Part shown: piece by piece, positions 20,261 through 29,021 of the stretch
Layout: each line of letters opens with the position of its first letter
How positions within the stretch are numbered: the stretch's first letter is position 1
Source of the DNA: Fulvivirga ulvae
Lineage (GTDB): Bacteria > Bacteroidota > Bacteroidia > Cytophagales > Cyclobacteriaceae
Assembly (NCBI RefSeq): GCF_021389975.1
Contig: NZ_CP089981.1
Span: 6,659,501-6,723,500 of the forward strand
Reading direction: 5' to 3'
Length of the DNA stretch: 64,000 nt
Program-made: the position numbers and the translations under genes
Notes under the pieces: model-generated
The model's database searches: none
What the model saw: the letters and a program-made list of their open reading frames with translations, nothing else
Told to the model about the DNA's origin: nothing

Positions 20261-23200
20261 TTAGCTAAACAGCATATCCAAATCCTCCTCCGAAAGCTCC
20301 GCGCTGTCAAAATCAGAAGGAGAAAAATGCACATCACTCTGCCCTTCAATATGCTCCAGCACCATTTCCAGGTTTTCGAAGTAGCAATTTTTAAACCATT
20401 CTATAGTAGTTTTTTGGTGAGCCTTCCCATTGTAGTTGATATCCATAGTCAATTCACCGTTCACCACCATAAGGTTGATTTCAAGCTTTGCTGTTATCTC
20501 ATTTTCAGCAGATGTTTCTCTGCCATGGCTTTCATGGCTCAGAGAGAACAGATCATTATCCATTTCTCTGTCAAACTGTCCCAGATAGTTGAATCTCACT
20601 TCTGCTTTAGGCTGCTTGTCAGCAGTTCCATTCATATACCTGTTAATACCATATCCCATACCGTAAAACGGGACTGTCCGCATCTGTTCCTTTATAGATT
20701 TTATCTGGTCATCAAGATCATCTTGCGAAAGCTCAAGCTTTACAGGGTACATAGAAGTAAACCACCCAACTGTTCTCGCAGTGTTTACTTTTGAAAGGTG
20801 ACGACCATGGTTTTCATGTTCTACTATTAAAGTTTCGGCTCCTGTCCATGCTTTTAAGGTAATGGCCAGGGCTACATTGAGCAGAATAGGAACATCTGTA
20901 TTGTAGGCTTGATGGGCTTCCTTCAGTAAATATGACGTTTGGGCCTCACCAAAAGTGCCTGTCTCTTTCTTTAGGTTAATACAAGTCCAGTCCTGAGTAT
21001 CGGTATCTACCGGAAGCGTAAAGGCCAGCCCTTCCAAATCATCCCAATACTCATCGGAACCTTGAATCTCTTCAGAGTCGGAAAATTTAACCAACTGACC
21101 ATGCCAATCGATCAATGAAGCTGTTTTTAAAGGTAATTTTATATTATTATTGTTCTCCAGAGCACTATAGCTTCTATACAAATCTTCAAGCAACACCCTC
21201 CATGAAATACCGTCGACAGCCAGATGGTGAGCCGTAATCAGCAATCTTTCTCCATCACCTGCATATCGAATTACACCTGCTCTCAGCATAAGCCCTTTTT
21301 CAAGGTCAATTTTTTGTTTCAGCGACTCGCAAACTTCCGTAAGTTCCTCAGCACCTGCCACGCTATGTTCAGAAATGCTAAATACACTGGCAAAGTCTTT
21401 ATTACCATAAGCAAATGTACCTGCCTTGTAGTTTAGCCTCAGGCCATCATGATGTTCGATAACCTGAATAAATGCCTTGTGAAGATTCTCCAGGCTAACT
21501 TTACGGTTTAGCCTAAGCAGCACAGACTGATTGTAAAACCCAGGATGTTTAAAATCCCGGGAAAAGAACCACCCTTCAATAGGCGTCAGTCCCCTTTTGC
21601 CATCAATCAAACCTTGTTCATATTGGCTTTCCCCAGCTACTTCTGCATGCTGGCTGATCTGCTCAATGGTGTGATAGGTAAGTATATCTTTCACATTCAA
21701 TGAAATACCCTCTTCATTTAACCTTGAAGAAATCTGTACCGCTTTGATAGAGTCTCCCCCTAATTCAAAGAAATTGTCAGTAACTGACAACCCTTCTTCA
21801 TCAAATATCTCAGACCATACCTTTAGCGAAATTTTTTCAATATCATTTTTTGGCAGTATTTCGGTTTTCACTGCTTGCATTTGATCAGGTTCAGGTAATG
21901 CACTGTAGTCTACTTTTCCGTTTTTGGTTAACGGCACTGCCTCTATTCTTATAAAAGAGGCAGGAATCATATAGTGCGGCAACTGATCTGCCAGATAGTT
22001 TCTCAGACTGGCGGCTTCTATATTCTGCCCTGAATCAGCTATAAAATAAGCATAAAGAACTTTCTTATCCTTTTGGTTTACCTTTGCAACGACCAGCGCC
22101 CTGGTAACGGAAGGGAAACTTGTCAGGCAATTTTCAATCTCAGCGAGTTCTATGCGATAGCCATTAATTTTAACCTGCTGGTCGGCCCTGCCTATAAATT
22201 CAATAGTACCATTGAGCAGCCTTCTGGCTATATCACCTGTTTTATACATTTTTTGTCCCGCTATAAACGGATGGGCAATAAAACGCTCTTCGGTTAGTGT
22301 CTCGTTGTATAAATATCCCCTTGCCAGTCCATCTCCTGATATATACATTTCGCCTTTTACTCCAGTGGGCACAGGCTGCATAAAACGATCCAGAATGTAG
22401 ATTTGAGTGTTACTGGCTGGAATACCAATGGGCACCGTACTGGTAGTTTCCGATAGATCAAATCTATGAATCATGCAACCCACCGTGGCCTCTGTCGGAC
22501 CATACTCATTGCATATATCTATTTTTCCGGAGAACTTATTGTGGATAGCTTCTGCCAGCCGTTGTTCCAGTTCCTCACCACCTACTATAAACCTTTTTAT
22601 ACTACATTCAGCAGGAATCTCAACTTTGCTCTCAGTAATAAGCTTCAAGTGTGAGGGTGTAAGCTTTACAACATTAACTTTGTTCTCAGTTATGATCCTG
22701 TTTATAAGCAGGTCATTGCTGACTTCCTGGTAGATAATAAGTTTATTTCCTGTAATAAGAGGTGTAAATATAGAGGTTATAGTCAAATCAAAAGATATTG
22801 AGGTGTATAGAGCAAACGTGGCCTGCTCACCTGCAACATATTGACCTGCTGCCCAACAAATATAATTGACCAGTGAATGATGTTCAATCATTACTCCTTT
22901 AGGCTTGCCTGTGGTGCCCGAAGTATAGATAACATAGGCCAGGTCACTCGGCTTATTAATATTCTTTATTTCGTTATCCTCATCACTATCAATAGGCTCC
23001 TTGCCAAGATTTAATATTACCGGCTGAGTATCCGCAACCTCCAACTGCCAGTTTAACAGCCTGGATTCGTAGGGTGTGGTAGTAACTGCCACATTACACT
23101 GGCTGTGGGTAAGGATGTAATTTACCCTTTCCTCAGGCAATTCGGTATCTAAAGGCAAATAACTCCCCCCTGCCTTCAAAACACCCAGGATAGTAATAAT

Positions 23201-26200
23201 CAATTCGGGACTTCGGGGTAACAAAACTCCTACTACATCATTAGTATTAATACCCTTTTCCCTGAGTATTTGAGCCAGTTTGTTCGCTCTATTGTTTAAT
23301 TCTTTATAAGTTAACGTCGCTCCTTCAAACTCCACCGCTATGGCCTCAGGGCTGTTTTTAGCCTGCTCCTCGAATAGTTGGTGTATCACCTTGCTTTTGG
23401 GGTAGGCTTTTTCGGTTTGGTTATAATTCCTGACATACCAGTCATACTCGCTTTCCGGAAGGATTGATATTTCTGATACATCTGCTTCAGGATTATGAAC
23501 AATGGCCTCAACCAAAACATCAAAGTGTTTTCTTAACCTCAGTATGCTCTCTTTTTCGAAGAGTTTGCCGGCATATTCAATAGCGTATTTGATGGATTGC
23601 TCATAATCGAAAACTTCCATCGAAATATCAAACTTTGAGAACCCCGGATCAAAAAAGTGCCTGGTCAATGAAAAGTCAGAGGTTTCTGCACTCGGGAACC
23701 CCATATTTTGATAGATGAACATGGTATCAAAAACAGGGTTTCTACTAACGTCCCTTTGGTCAATGATTTCATTTACAAGCTGCTCAAAAGGGTAATCCTG
23801 ATGGCCAAGTGCCTCGGCAATACGGTCTTTCTCAATGTGAAGTAATTGCCTGAATGATAACCCCTTAGAAACGGTATTCTTTATGCCCAGATTATTTACA
23901 AACATACCCTGCATTTTTTGTAAATCAGGGTGTTTCCTGCCTGCCACAGGTATGCCTATAACCAGATCTTCCTGCCCTGTATATTTTGTAAGCAATACAC
24001 AATAAATAGTATACATGAGTGCTTGGAGGGTACAGTTATTATCTTTTGCCAATTGTCGGAGCCTGGAGCTTATATCAGCATTGAGCTCAAATTCCATTTT
24101 TGCTCCTTCACTGTCAAACATCAATGGTCTGGGATGGTCGGTTGGCAAGTCGAGTACAGGCAATTCCCCAGCCAGCTGATTAAGCCAGTAATCACGCTGA
24201 ACTGCTACTTTGGGTGAGGTCAGGTATTCCTTCTCCCATAAAGCAAAGTCTTTGTAGCCAATAGCAGGTTCGGCAAGTTCTGTGCCATCATAGTAGCGGG
24301 CCAGCTCTTCCATAAAGTTATATACTGACAAGCCATCAGAAATAATATGGTGGAAATCCAGGAATAAAACAGGTTCATGCCCCTCAATTTCAAGAATGGC
24401 CACTCTAAACAGCGGTCCTTTCTCAAGGTCAAAAGGCTTAACCATACCCTTGAGTTTTTTGCCAACTTCGTTGCTGCTGCAAGCCTCTGCAGTTAGCGCC
24501 AAAGATACCTGGTCAGCTACTTTAAATACAGGTTCTCCAGCAGATATTTCAAAGGTTATTCTCAGCGCATCATGCCTCCTGATAAGGTGGTTTACACACT
24601 TTTCTAGTTTCTGCCTGTCTACCTTGCCTTCTACATTAAAAGCAATAGGTGTGTTATAGGCTATAGACTCCTTGTTCATACGCCATGCATAAAACAATCG
24701 CTTCTGCGGGCTTGATAAAGCATATGTTCCCTGAGACTGGGTCTGCGGAATTGTTTTATACTCCTTCTTTTCAAGGTCATCAATGGTATCAATAAGTTCT
24801 CGGATAGTGGTTCTTTCATACAAGACTTCCAGAGGCAGGTCAGCCTGAAATGTTTTGGCAAAAGCCATGGACATTTCGGCGGCTTTCAGCGAATTACCAC
24901 CTATTTCAAAGAAATTTTGTGTAACCCCTACCTGGTCAAGTCTTAATATTCTTTTCCAGATCTCCGACAGTTTTTGTTCATTTTCATTGCCGGGTTCCTC
25001 AATCGGTTCGTTTAAGCCTGCCTCTTCCAGTAACTTATTGACTTCTTTCTCCACTTCAACAAACTCTCCGTTCTTATACTGTTGCAGTAATTTAAACCTT
25101 TGCAGCTTACCGCTCGTTGTCCTGGGTATATCCTTAACTGGTATTATCAGGTCGGGTTCAAAGCCTGCTCCCGCATTGATATGGGACCGGAGTTCTTTTA
25201 ATAAGGGAATAAATTTATCCAGACCTCCTCTGTGAAATACGAAGGCTACAACTTCCTCTTTTTGTTTCTCAGGATTAAAATATCCGGCCACAGCTATTTT
25301 GTTGAGTTCAATTCCATCTACTTGCTCTGCTATCCTCTCAATATCATGGGGATAAAAATTCTGGCCATTAATAAAAATGATGTCTTTAACCCTGCCGGTT
25401 ATATAAAGGTTTCCGTCCTTCACAAAGCCCAGATCTCCTGTCCTAAGCCATCCATCCTCTACAATTGCATTTTTCGTAGCTTCTTCATTATTATAGTAGC
25501 CGGAAGTTACATTATCCCCTTTGATCTGCACATGCCCTATTATCTCATCCCCTACCTCTTCATTATTGTCATTGGTGACCCTGACCAGGCAGTCGTTGAT
25601 TGCCTTACCAACATTAACAAACGAAACAGAATTATCATCCTTTTCGGTGACTACAACATGGTCACCGAAATTTAACAGCTGTCTGTCAAAATTATATGAG
25701 ATCACTTCATCCTCAAGGTTGGATATTGAAACAGCAAGGCTGGCCTCTGCAAGACCATAAACAGGACACATGGCATTGCGTGACAGGCCGAATTTTGACA
25801 ATGCATCAATAAAATCACGGCATAATTGTACTGAGATAGGCTCTGCACCATTATACAAAAGCCTTACTGATGAAAGGGCCCAGCCATCATTTTCATTGAC
25901 ATTACAGTGCTTCAGCACATATTTATATCCAAAATTAGGAGAACATAGAATGGTCACCTTATGCTGAGTAGCCTTATCAAGCCAAAGTGCAGGCCGTCTT
26001 ACAAAAAGATTGGTCGGCATGATATAATGGTTCATACCTATATATAGGGGATTGATGTGAAAGCCAATCAAGCCCATATCATGGGTCAAAGGCATCCAAC
26101 TGATCATGGAGTCTTGGGTAGTATAACCTGAGGCTGCGCTGATAGCCGCCACATTCGTGATCAAATTTTTATGGGTGAGTACCACACCTTTGGGGCTACC

Positions 26201-26722
26201 CGTAGAGCCTGACGAAAATTGTATGAATGCCACATCATTTTCTTCTACCTCATATTCCTCCCCATTTTCTTCCGAAGCCATAATTACTGCCTGATCTACT
26301 GCCCGGGTTTTGATATCAGAGTAAAGGTCTTCCAGCCCATATTTTTGGGCAAAGCTCTCCAGCCTCTCAAGCCCACTTGTTGATGACACCACAAAGGGAT
26401 TGTTCAGGACTTTCCAAATATTAAATAACTTATGTTTATGGTCATCATTTTGCCCGATCGTTAATGGTACAGGGATAATACCTCCAAGCAAACAAGCCCA
26501 GTATACAACCACAAAGGTCTGGTTGTCATCAACCTGAAAAACCAGCTCGTCTTTGGGTTTCATCCCGATCTTTTGTAGTTGTGACAAACCTTTTAATGCT
26601 GCATCATAAAGCCCTTCATATGAAAGATATCTCTCGTTATCTCCTGAATCAATAAAAGTAATTCCGGCTTCCTTCTGACTACTTCTCTTTTTTAGTATTT
26701 CTATTAGCGTTGTATGCGGCAT
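20261..26722 (-). CDS. Lipopeptide starter NRPS: FAAL-ACP-C-A(Asn)-T-E
   Basis: This 2153-residue protein starts the assembly line. Residues 1-570 are a fatty acyl-AMP ligase (FSSGSTGSPKGVVLTH, then YGLAEASLAVS typical of FAALs). A carrier follows (FFEIGGNS near 609), then a condensation domain with HHIISDG near 789, expected to N-acylate the first amino acid. The adenylation domain has YTSGTTGKPKG near 1267. Its specificity residues read D-L-T-K-I-G-E-V-G-K, one change from the asparagine code DLTKLGEVGK. A second carrier is near 1657. An epimerization domain closes the protein (HHLAVDGISW near 1832, ENHGR, RTVGWFTSMYP, FNYLGQ), so the predicted first intermediate is N-acyl-D-Asn. The tail LSEEDLDMLFS resembles a docking donor for the next protein. 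A strong terminator separates it from the permease. Confidence 0.95.
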   Translation of the reverse strand: MPHTTLIEILKKRSSQKEAGITFIDSGDNERYLSYEGLYDAALKGLSQLQKIGMKPKDELVFQVDDNQTFVVVYWACLLGGIIPVPLTIGQNDDHKHKLFNIWKVLNNPFVVSSTSGLERLESFAQKYGLEDLYSDIKTRAVDQAVIMASEENGEEYEVEENDVAFIQFSSGSTGSPKGVVLTHKNLITNVAAISAASGYTTQDSMISWMPLTHDMGLIGFHINPLYIGMNHYIMPTNLFVRRPALWLDKATQHKVTILCSPNFGYKYVLKHCNVNENDGWALSSVRLLYNGAEPISVQLCRDFIDALSKFGLSRNAMCPVYGLAEASLAVSISNLEDEVISYNFDRQLLNFGDHVVVTEKDDNSVSFVNVGKAINDCLVRVTNDNNEEVGDEIIGHVQIKGDNVTSGYYNNEEATKNAIVEDGWLRTGDLGFVKDGNLYITGRVKDIIFINGQNFYPHDIERIAEQVDGIELNKIAVAGYFNPEKQKEEVVAFVFHRGGLDKFIPLLKELRSHINAGAGFEPDLIIPVKDIPRTTSGKLQRFKLLQQYKNGEFVEVEKEVNKLLEEAGLNEPIEEPGNENEQKLSEIWKRILRLDQVGVTQNFFEIGGNSLKAAEMSMAFAKTFQADLPLEVLYERTTIRELIDTIDDLEKKEYKTIPQTQSQGTYALSSPQKRLFYAWRMNKESIAYNTPIAFNVEGKVDRQKLEKCVNHLIRRHDALRITFEISAGEPVFKVADQVSLALTAEACSSNEVGKKLKGMVKPFDLEKGPLFRVAILEIEGHEPVLFLDFHHIISDGLSVYNFMEELARYYDGTELAEPAIGYKDFALWEKEYLTSPKVAVQRDYWLNQLAGELPVLDLPTDHPRPLMFDSEGAKMEFELNADISSRLRQLAKDNNCTLQALMYTIYCVLLTKYTGQEDLVIGIPVAGRKHPDLQKMQGMFVNNLGIKNTVSKGLSFRQLLHIEKDRIAEALGHQDYPFEQLVNEIIDQRDVSRNPVFDTMFIYQNMGFPSAETSDFSLTRHFFDPGFSKFDISMEVFDYEQSIKYAIEYAGKLFEKESILRLRKHFDVLVEAIVHNPEADVSEISILPESEYDWYVRNYNQTEKAYPKSKVIHQLFEEQAKNSPEAIAVEFEGATLTYKELNNRANKLAQILREKGINTNDVVGVLLPRSPELIITILGVLKAGGSYLPLDTELPEERVNYILTHSQCNVAVTTTPYESRLLNWQLEVADTQPVILNLGKEPIDSDEDNEIKNINKPSDLAYVIYTSGTTGKPKGVMIEHHSLVNYICWAAGQYVAGEQATFALYTSISFDLTITSIFTPLITGNKLIIYQEVSNDLLINRIITENKVNVVKLTPSHLKLITESKVEIPAECSIKRFIVGGEELEQRLAEAIHNKFSGKIDICNEYGPTEATVGCMIHRFDLSETTSTVPIGIPASNTQIYILDRFMQPVPTGVKGEMYISGDGLARGYLYNETLTEERFIAHPFIAGQKMYKTGDIARRLLNGTIEFIGRADQQVKINGYRIELAEIENCLTSFPSVTRALVVAKVNQKDKKVLYAYFIADSGQNIEAASLRNYLADQLPHYMIPASFIRIEAVPLTKNGKVDYSALPEPDQMQAVKTEILPKNDIEKISLKVWSEIFDEEGLSVTDNFFELGGDSIKAVQISSRLNEEGISLNVKDILTYHTIEQISQHAEVAGESQYEQGLIDGKRGLTPIEGWFFSRDFKHPGFYNQSVLLRLNRKVSLENLHKAFIQVIEHHDGLRLNYKAGTFAYGNKDFASVFSISEHSVAGAEELTEVCESLKQKIDLEKGLMLRAGVIRYAGDGERLLITAHHLAVDGISWRVLLEDLYRSYSALENNNNIKLPLKTASLIDWHGQLVKFSDSEEIQGSDEYWDDLEGLAFTLPVDTDTQDWTCINLKKETGTFGEAQTSYLLKEAHQAYNTDVPILLNVALAITLKAWTGAETLIVEHENHGRHLSKVNTARTVGWFTSMYPVKLELSQDDLDDQIKSIKEQMRTVPFYGMGYGINRYMNGTADKQPKAEVRFNYLGQFDREMDNDLFSLSHESHGRETSAENEITAKLEINLMVVNGELTMDINYNGKAHQKTTIEWFKNCYFENLEMVLEHIEGQSDVHFSPSDFDSAELSEEDLDMLFS

Positions 26723-27151
26723 TGACTATAACATTCTAGGTGTTTTATAAATTAATTCCTGCTTTTATGGGTCAAGAAAGTTTGTTTGCTTTTCCTGTTC
26801 ATTTCCTGACGACTTCTAAATAAGACACTAATATAAGCCATATTTAACCACTTGCCCTGAGTATGAATATTTTAGCTGTAAAATAACTGTAGATAATCAG
26901 AACAACAAAATATTAATAAAAAAAGCAACATGAAGTATGTAGCAATCCGTCTACCACTTATTCAGCGTTTTCTGACAAATATGGATATACCTATCAAAGT
27001 ATTTCAAAATATTACATCTGTCAACAAAGGTTCATTGTGAAAGTCTCATAGATAGCTTTTTGTTACAAAATTTTATAAACAAATTACAAAAATTGCATTG
27101 GGGCATTCTCGTAAAAAATGATATCTGCGAATTTTAAAACGTGGAATTAAA
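26723..27151. other. Intergenic region upstream of the NRPS operon
   Basis: I see no gene in these 429 AT-rich bases. The promoter of the assembly-line operon should lie in the part next to 26722, since the next gene upstream, the ParB-like gene, ends at 27152 on the same strand. No motif was clear enough to call. Confidence 0.5.
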
Positions 27152-28030
27152 TCAGGAAAACAACAAATTCTCAAGCCGTTCTATCAGCTTTCTCAATTCA
27201 TCTATAGCCTCAATATCACGTTTATTAATAGCTCTGTTAATCGCAGAAATTATTTTTCCTTTGATCCTGTTTACCTGGTCATCCTTTTCCTGAAAAATAG
27301 GTTCGGTTGACTTCAAATATTCCTGCGCCTCCTCAACCTGCTTTTCTTTAATCTGGTTTAAGGTACTTTCTACTTCATTAAGTAGATTATCTTTGATAAT
27401 TTTTGCCTTATTGTACAGATCTGCCTCATTTTTTATACTGGAGATCAAGTTTTCATCTCCCTCACTTAATAAGCGAATGTCAGATTTATTTACCTTGATC
27501 TCGCCTTTAAGTATCTTAAGTTTCAGGGATGGATTAGATTTCCCAATGATATCAAGCCCCTGGGTGAATTTGGCATCTCTCTTAATTGTACTTTCACTAA
27601 CCTTAAAGTCCGCTGCGAGCTTCTCTGAAGTCGAAGGTTCTTTCTGACCCTTCGATTGCACATTTTCATACCCTCCTCTCTGATGTTTCAAAGAGTGATA
27701 TTTCAGGCCCCGGTAATAGCTCAATTGATCAGGAGTAAGGTTTCTTCTTCCTAACTGGTTGTTTAGCATCCATAGCCTTGCTTCTTCTTCATTTTCAAAA
27801 GCTAGTTCATTGGATTTAAAAGGGATGTTATGTTTTGTACAGATTCTTAGCCTGTTATGACCATCTATGAGAACCAATCCTTCATCAGTTCTCCAAAAAA
27901 TTAAAGGGTCTCTGCAGCCCTCTTTGATTATGTTGGCTTCTAATTGAGCATATTCCTCATTGCTAAGTGGCACAATGAAACTTTCCAGCTCTTTTTTTAC
28001 AACCACATCTCCAAATTTAATTCTATTCAT
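27152..28030 (-). CDS. ParB-like N-terminal domain DNA-binding protein
   Basis: This 292-residue protein carries a ParB/sulfiredoxin-fold domain at its N-terminus, with IDGHNR at residues 55-60, the motif of the ParB nucleotide-binding pocket. A helical region follows (SEKLAADFKVSESTIKRDAKF, about 135-155) that looks like a helix-turn-helix. The C-terminal third is rich in Lys, Glu and Ile and likely forms a coiled coil for dimerization. There is no ParA gene beside it, so chromosome partitioning is unlikely. A stand-alone regulator or a plasmid/ICE-derived ParB-like protein fits better. Its position upstream of the NRPS operon, on the same strand, raises the possibility of a regulatory link, which the sequence does not prove. 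Confidence 0.8.
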   Translation of the reverse strand: MNRIKFGDVVVKKELESFIVPLSNEEYAQLEANIIKEGCRDPLIFWRTDEGLVLIDGHNRLRICTKHNIPFKSNELAFENEEEARLWMLNNQLGRRNLTPDQLSYYRGLKYHSLKHQRGGYENVQSKGQKEPSTSEKLAADFKVSESTIKRDAKFTQGLDIIGKSNPSLKLKILKGEIKVNKSDIRLLSEGDENLISSIKNEADLYNKAKIIKDNLLNEVESTLNQIKEKQVEEAQEYLKSTEPIFQEKDDQVNRIKGKIISAINRAINKRDIEAIDELRKLIERLENLLFS

Positions 28031-28181
28031 AGTATAAGTTCAGTTGGACTCTTTTACTTATGTAAGTTTTTATGGTAAAATTGACAATAAAACATTAAAA
28101 AAAACAATAACTTTATGATTGCTTAATGGATAAAAACACTTTAAATCAATAACTTGGTATAATCCATTGCAAAACTATTAA

Positions 28182-28622
28182 ATGCTAAACCTAACAAACT
28201 CAACACTTATGAAGTTACCCCTTTGCTTCTACGAAAAGCGTAGTTTTTCTGTTTTTATTGACTCATTAAATCAACACTCAATTTCAGGGCGTTTTAAAGC
28301 TAATAATCATGATCTGGAATTGATTCATACATTTAATGGTCTTGTATATCAGCTAACTAATAAAATATACAACTTCACTTTTTCAATTGAATGGGATCAC
28401 TCCGATGTACCTTCCTTTACCACTTTCACTGGAATCCTTCACTTAAATAACAATACCAATCAAAACCTACTTGACCTAAAATGGTTATTAGTCACCAGCA
28501 ACCAAAAAAATAGCCTTCAAGGTTTTTCTCGTTTAAGTGAAGAATATGATCCTCATGACCATAATGAAAAAAGACTTCCGTTTCCAAAACAAAAATTAAA
28601 TTCCAAAGCTCCCTCATATTAG
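28182..28622 (+). CDS. Small protein with avidin-like strand pattern (tentative)
   Basis: This 146-residue protein has no signal peptide that I can see. Its middle shows alternating strand-like segments in the order found in streptavidin: ISGRF (34-38), FTFSIEW (65-71), SFTTFTG (78-84) and LDLKWLL (97-103). Streptavidin has LTGTY, WTVAWKN, SATTWSG and NTQWLL at matching places. Trp71, Ser78, Thr80 and Trp101 would correspond to the biotin-pocket residues W79, S88, T90 and W108, but W92 is replaced by Phe and the first-strand Asn/Ser pair is not clear. The alternative is an unrelated small beta protein. Start could be Met1 or Met10. Its neighbours (ParB-like, MBL nuclease) give no clue. Confidence 0.45.
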   Translation: MLNLTNSTLMKLPLCFYEKRSFSVFIDSLNQHSISGRFKANNHDLELIHTFNGLVYQLTNKIYNFTFSIEWDHSDVPSFTTFTGILHLNNNTNQNLLDLKWLLVTSNQKNSLQGFSRLSEEYDPHDHNEKRLPFPKQKLNSKAPSY

Positions 28623-28679
28623 AATTTATTTTTACGAGGCAAATCATAAATATAAATTCAGTGTATAGTTTATCACTTC

Positions 28680-28708
28680 CCCGGTCTTTTCAACATTAAA
28701 AGACCGGG
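28680..28708 (+). terminator. Strong hairpin, probable terminator
   Basis: CCCGGTCTTTT pairs perfectly with AAAAGACCGGG across a 7-base loop. It lies 58 bases after the stop of the 28182-28622 gene. No long T-tract follows on the plus strand, although the stem itself ends in T/A runs. Confidence 0.6.
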
Positions 28709-28826
28709 ATATACAAATATATATGTTTAACCTTGTAATCAGGCTGTTACAGTCCATATTTCAATTAAAAATTGACCCACCGATAATGCGATTAAGATAA
28801 TTTTTCATAATATTGAACATCCAATC

Positions 28827-28880
28827 AGCCAAAAATATTATTCAGCCAAACAAAAATAAGCCAAAATAGTATAGCCAAAA
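28827..28880. repeat. Four AGCCAAA direct repeats
   Basis: AGCCAAA occurs at 28827, 28844, 28859 and 28873, with start-to-start spacing of 17, 15 and 14 bases, about 150-200 bases upstream of the MBL gene. It may be an iterated binding site. The short unit in an A-rich background leaves chance open. Confidence 0.35.
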
Positions 28881-29021
28881 AACAAATAAGTATAATAGTT
28901 TGCAATTAAAATCAAAAATACCTTATTTAAAATTTATCAACAACAATTTCCCTAAGCTATATTAGTGTTTAATCCATTCACCAGCAGTTGCTTTAAACAG
29001 ATTATCTCGTAAATTAACCCC

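Larger units (their letters stand above)
28623..29021. other. Intergenic region with hairpin and AGCCAAA repeats
   Basis: No gene is visible. It contains an 11-base-pair perfect hairpin just after the small avidin-like gene and four AGCCAAA motifs between 28827 and 28880, upstream of the MBL gene. Confidence 0.6.

Noticed and set aside
27152..28030. Chromosome partition ParB
   Set aside because: No ParA neighbour or visible parS site, and the C-terminus differs from chromosomal ParB. Only the N-terminal domain is shared.
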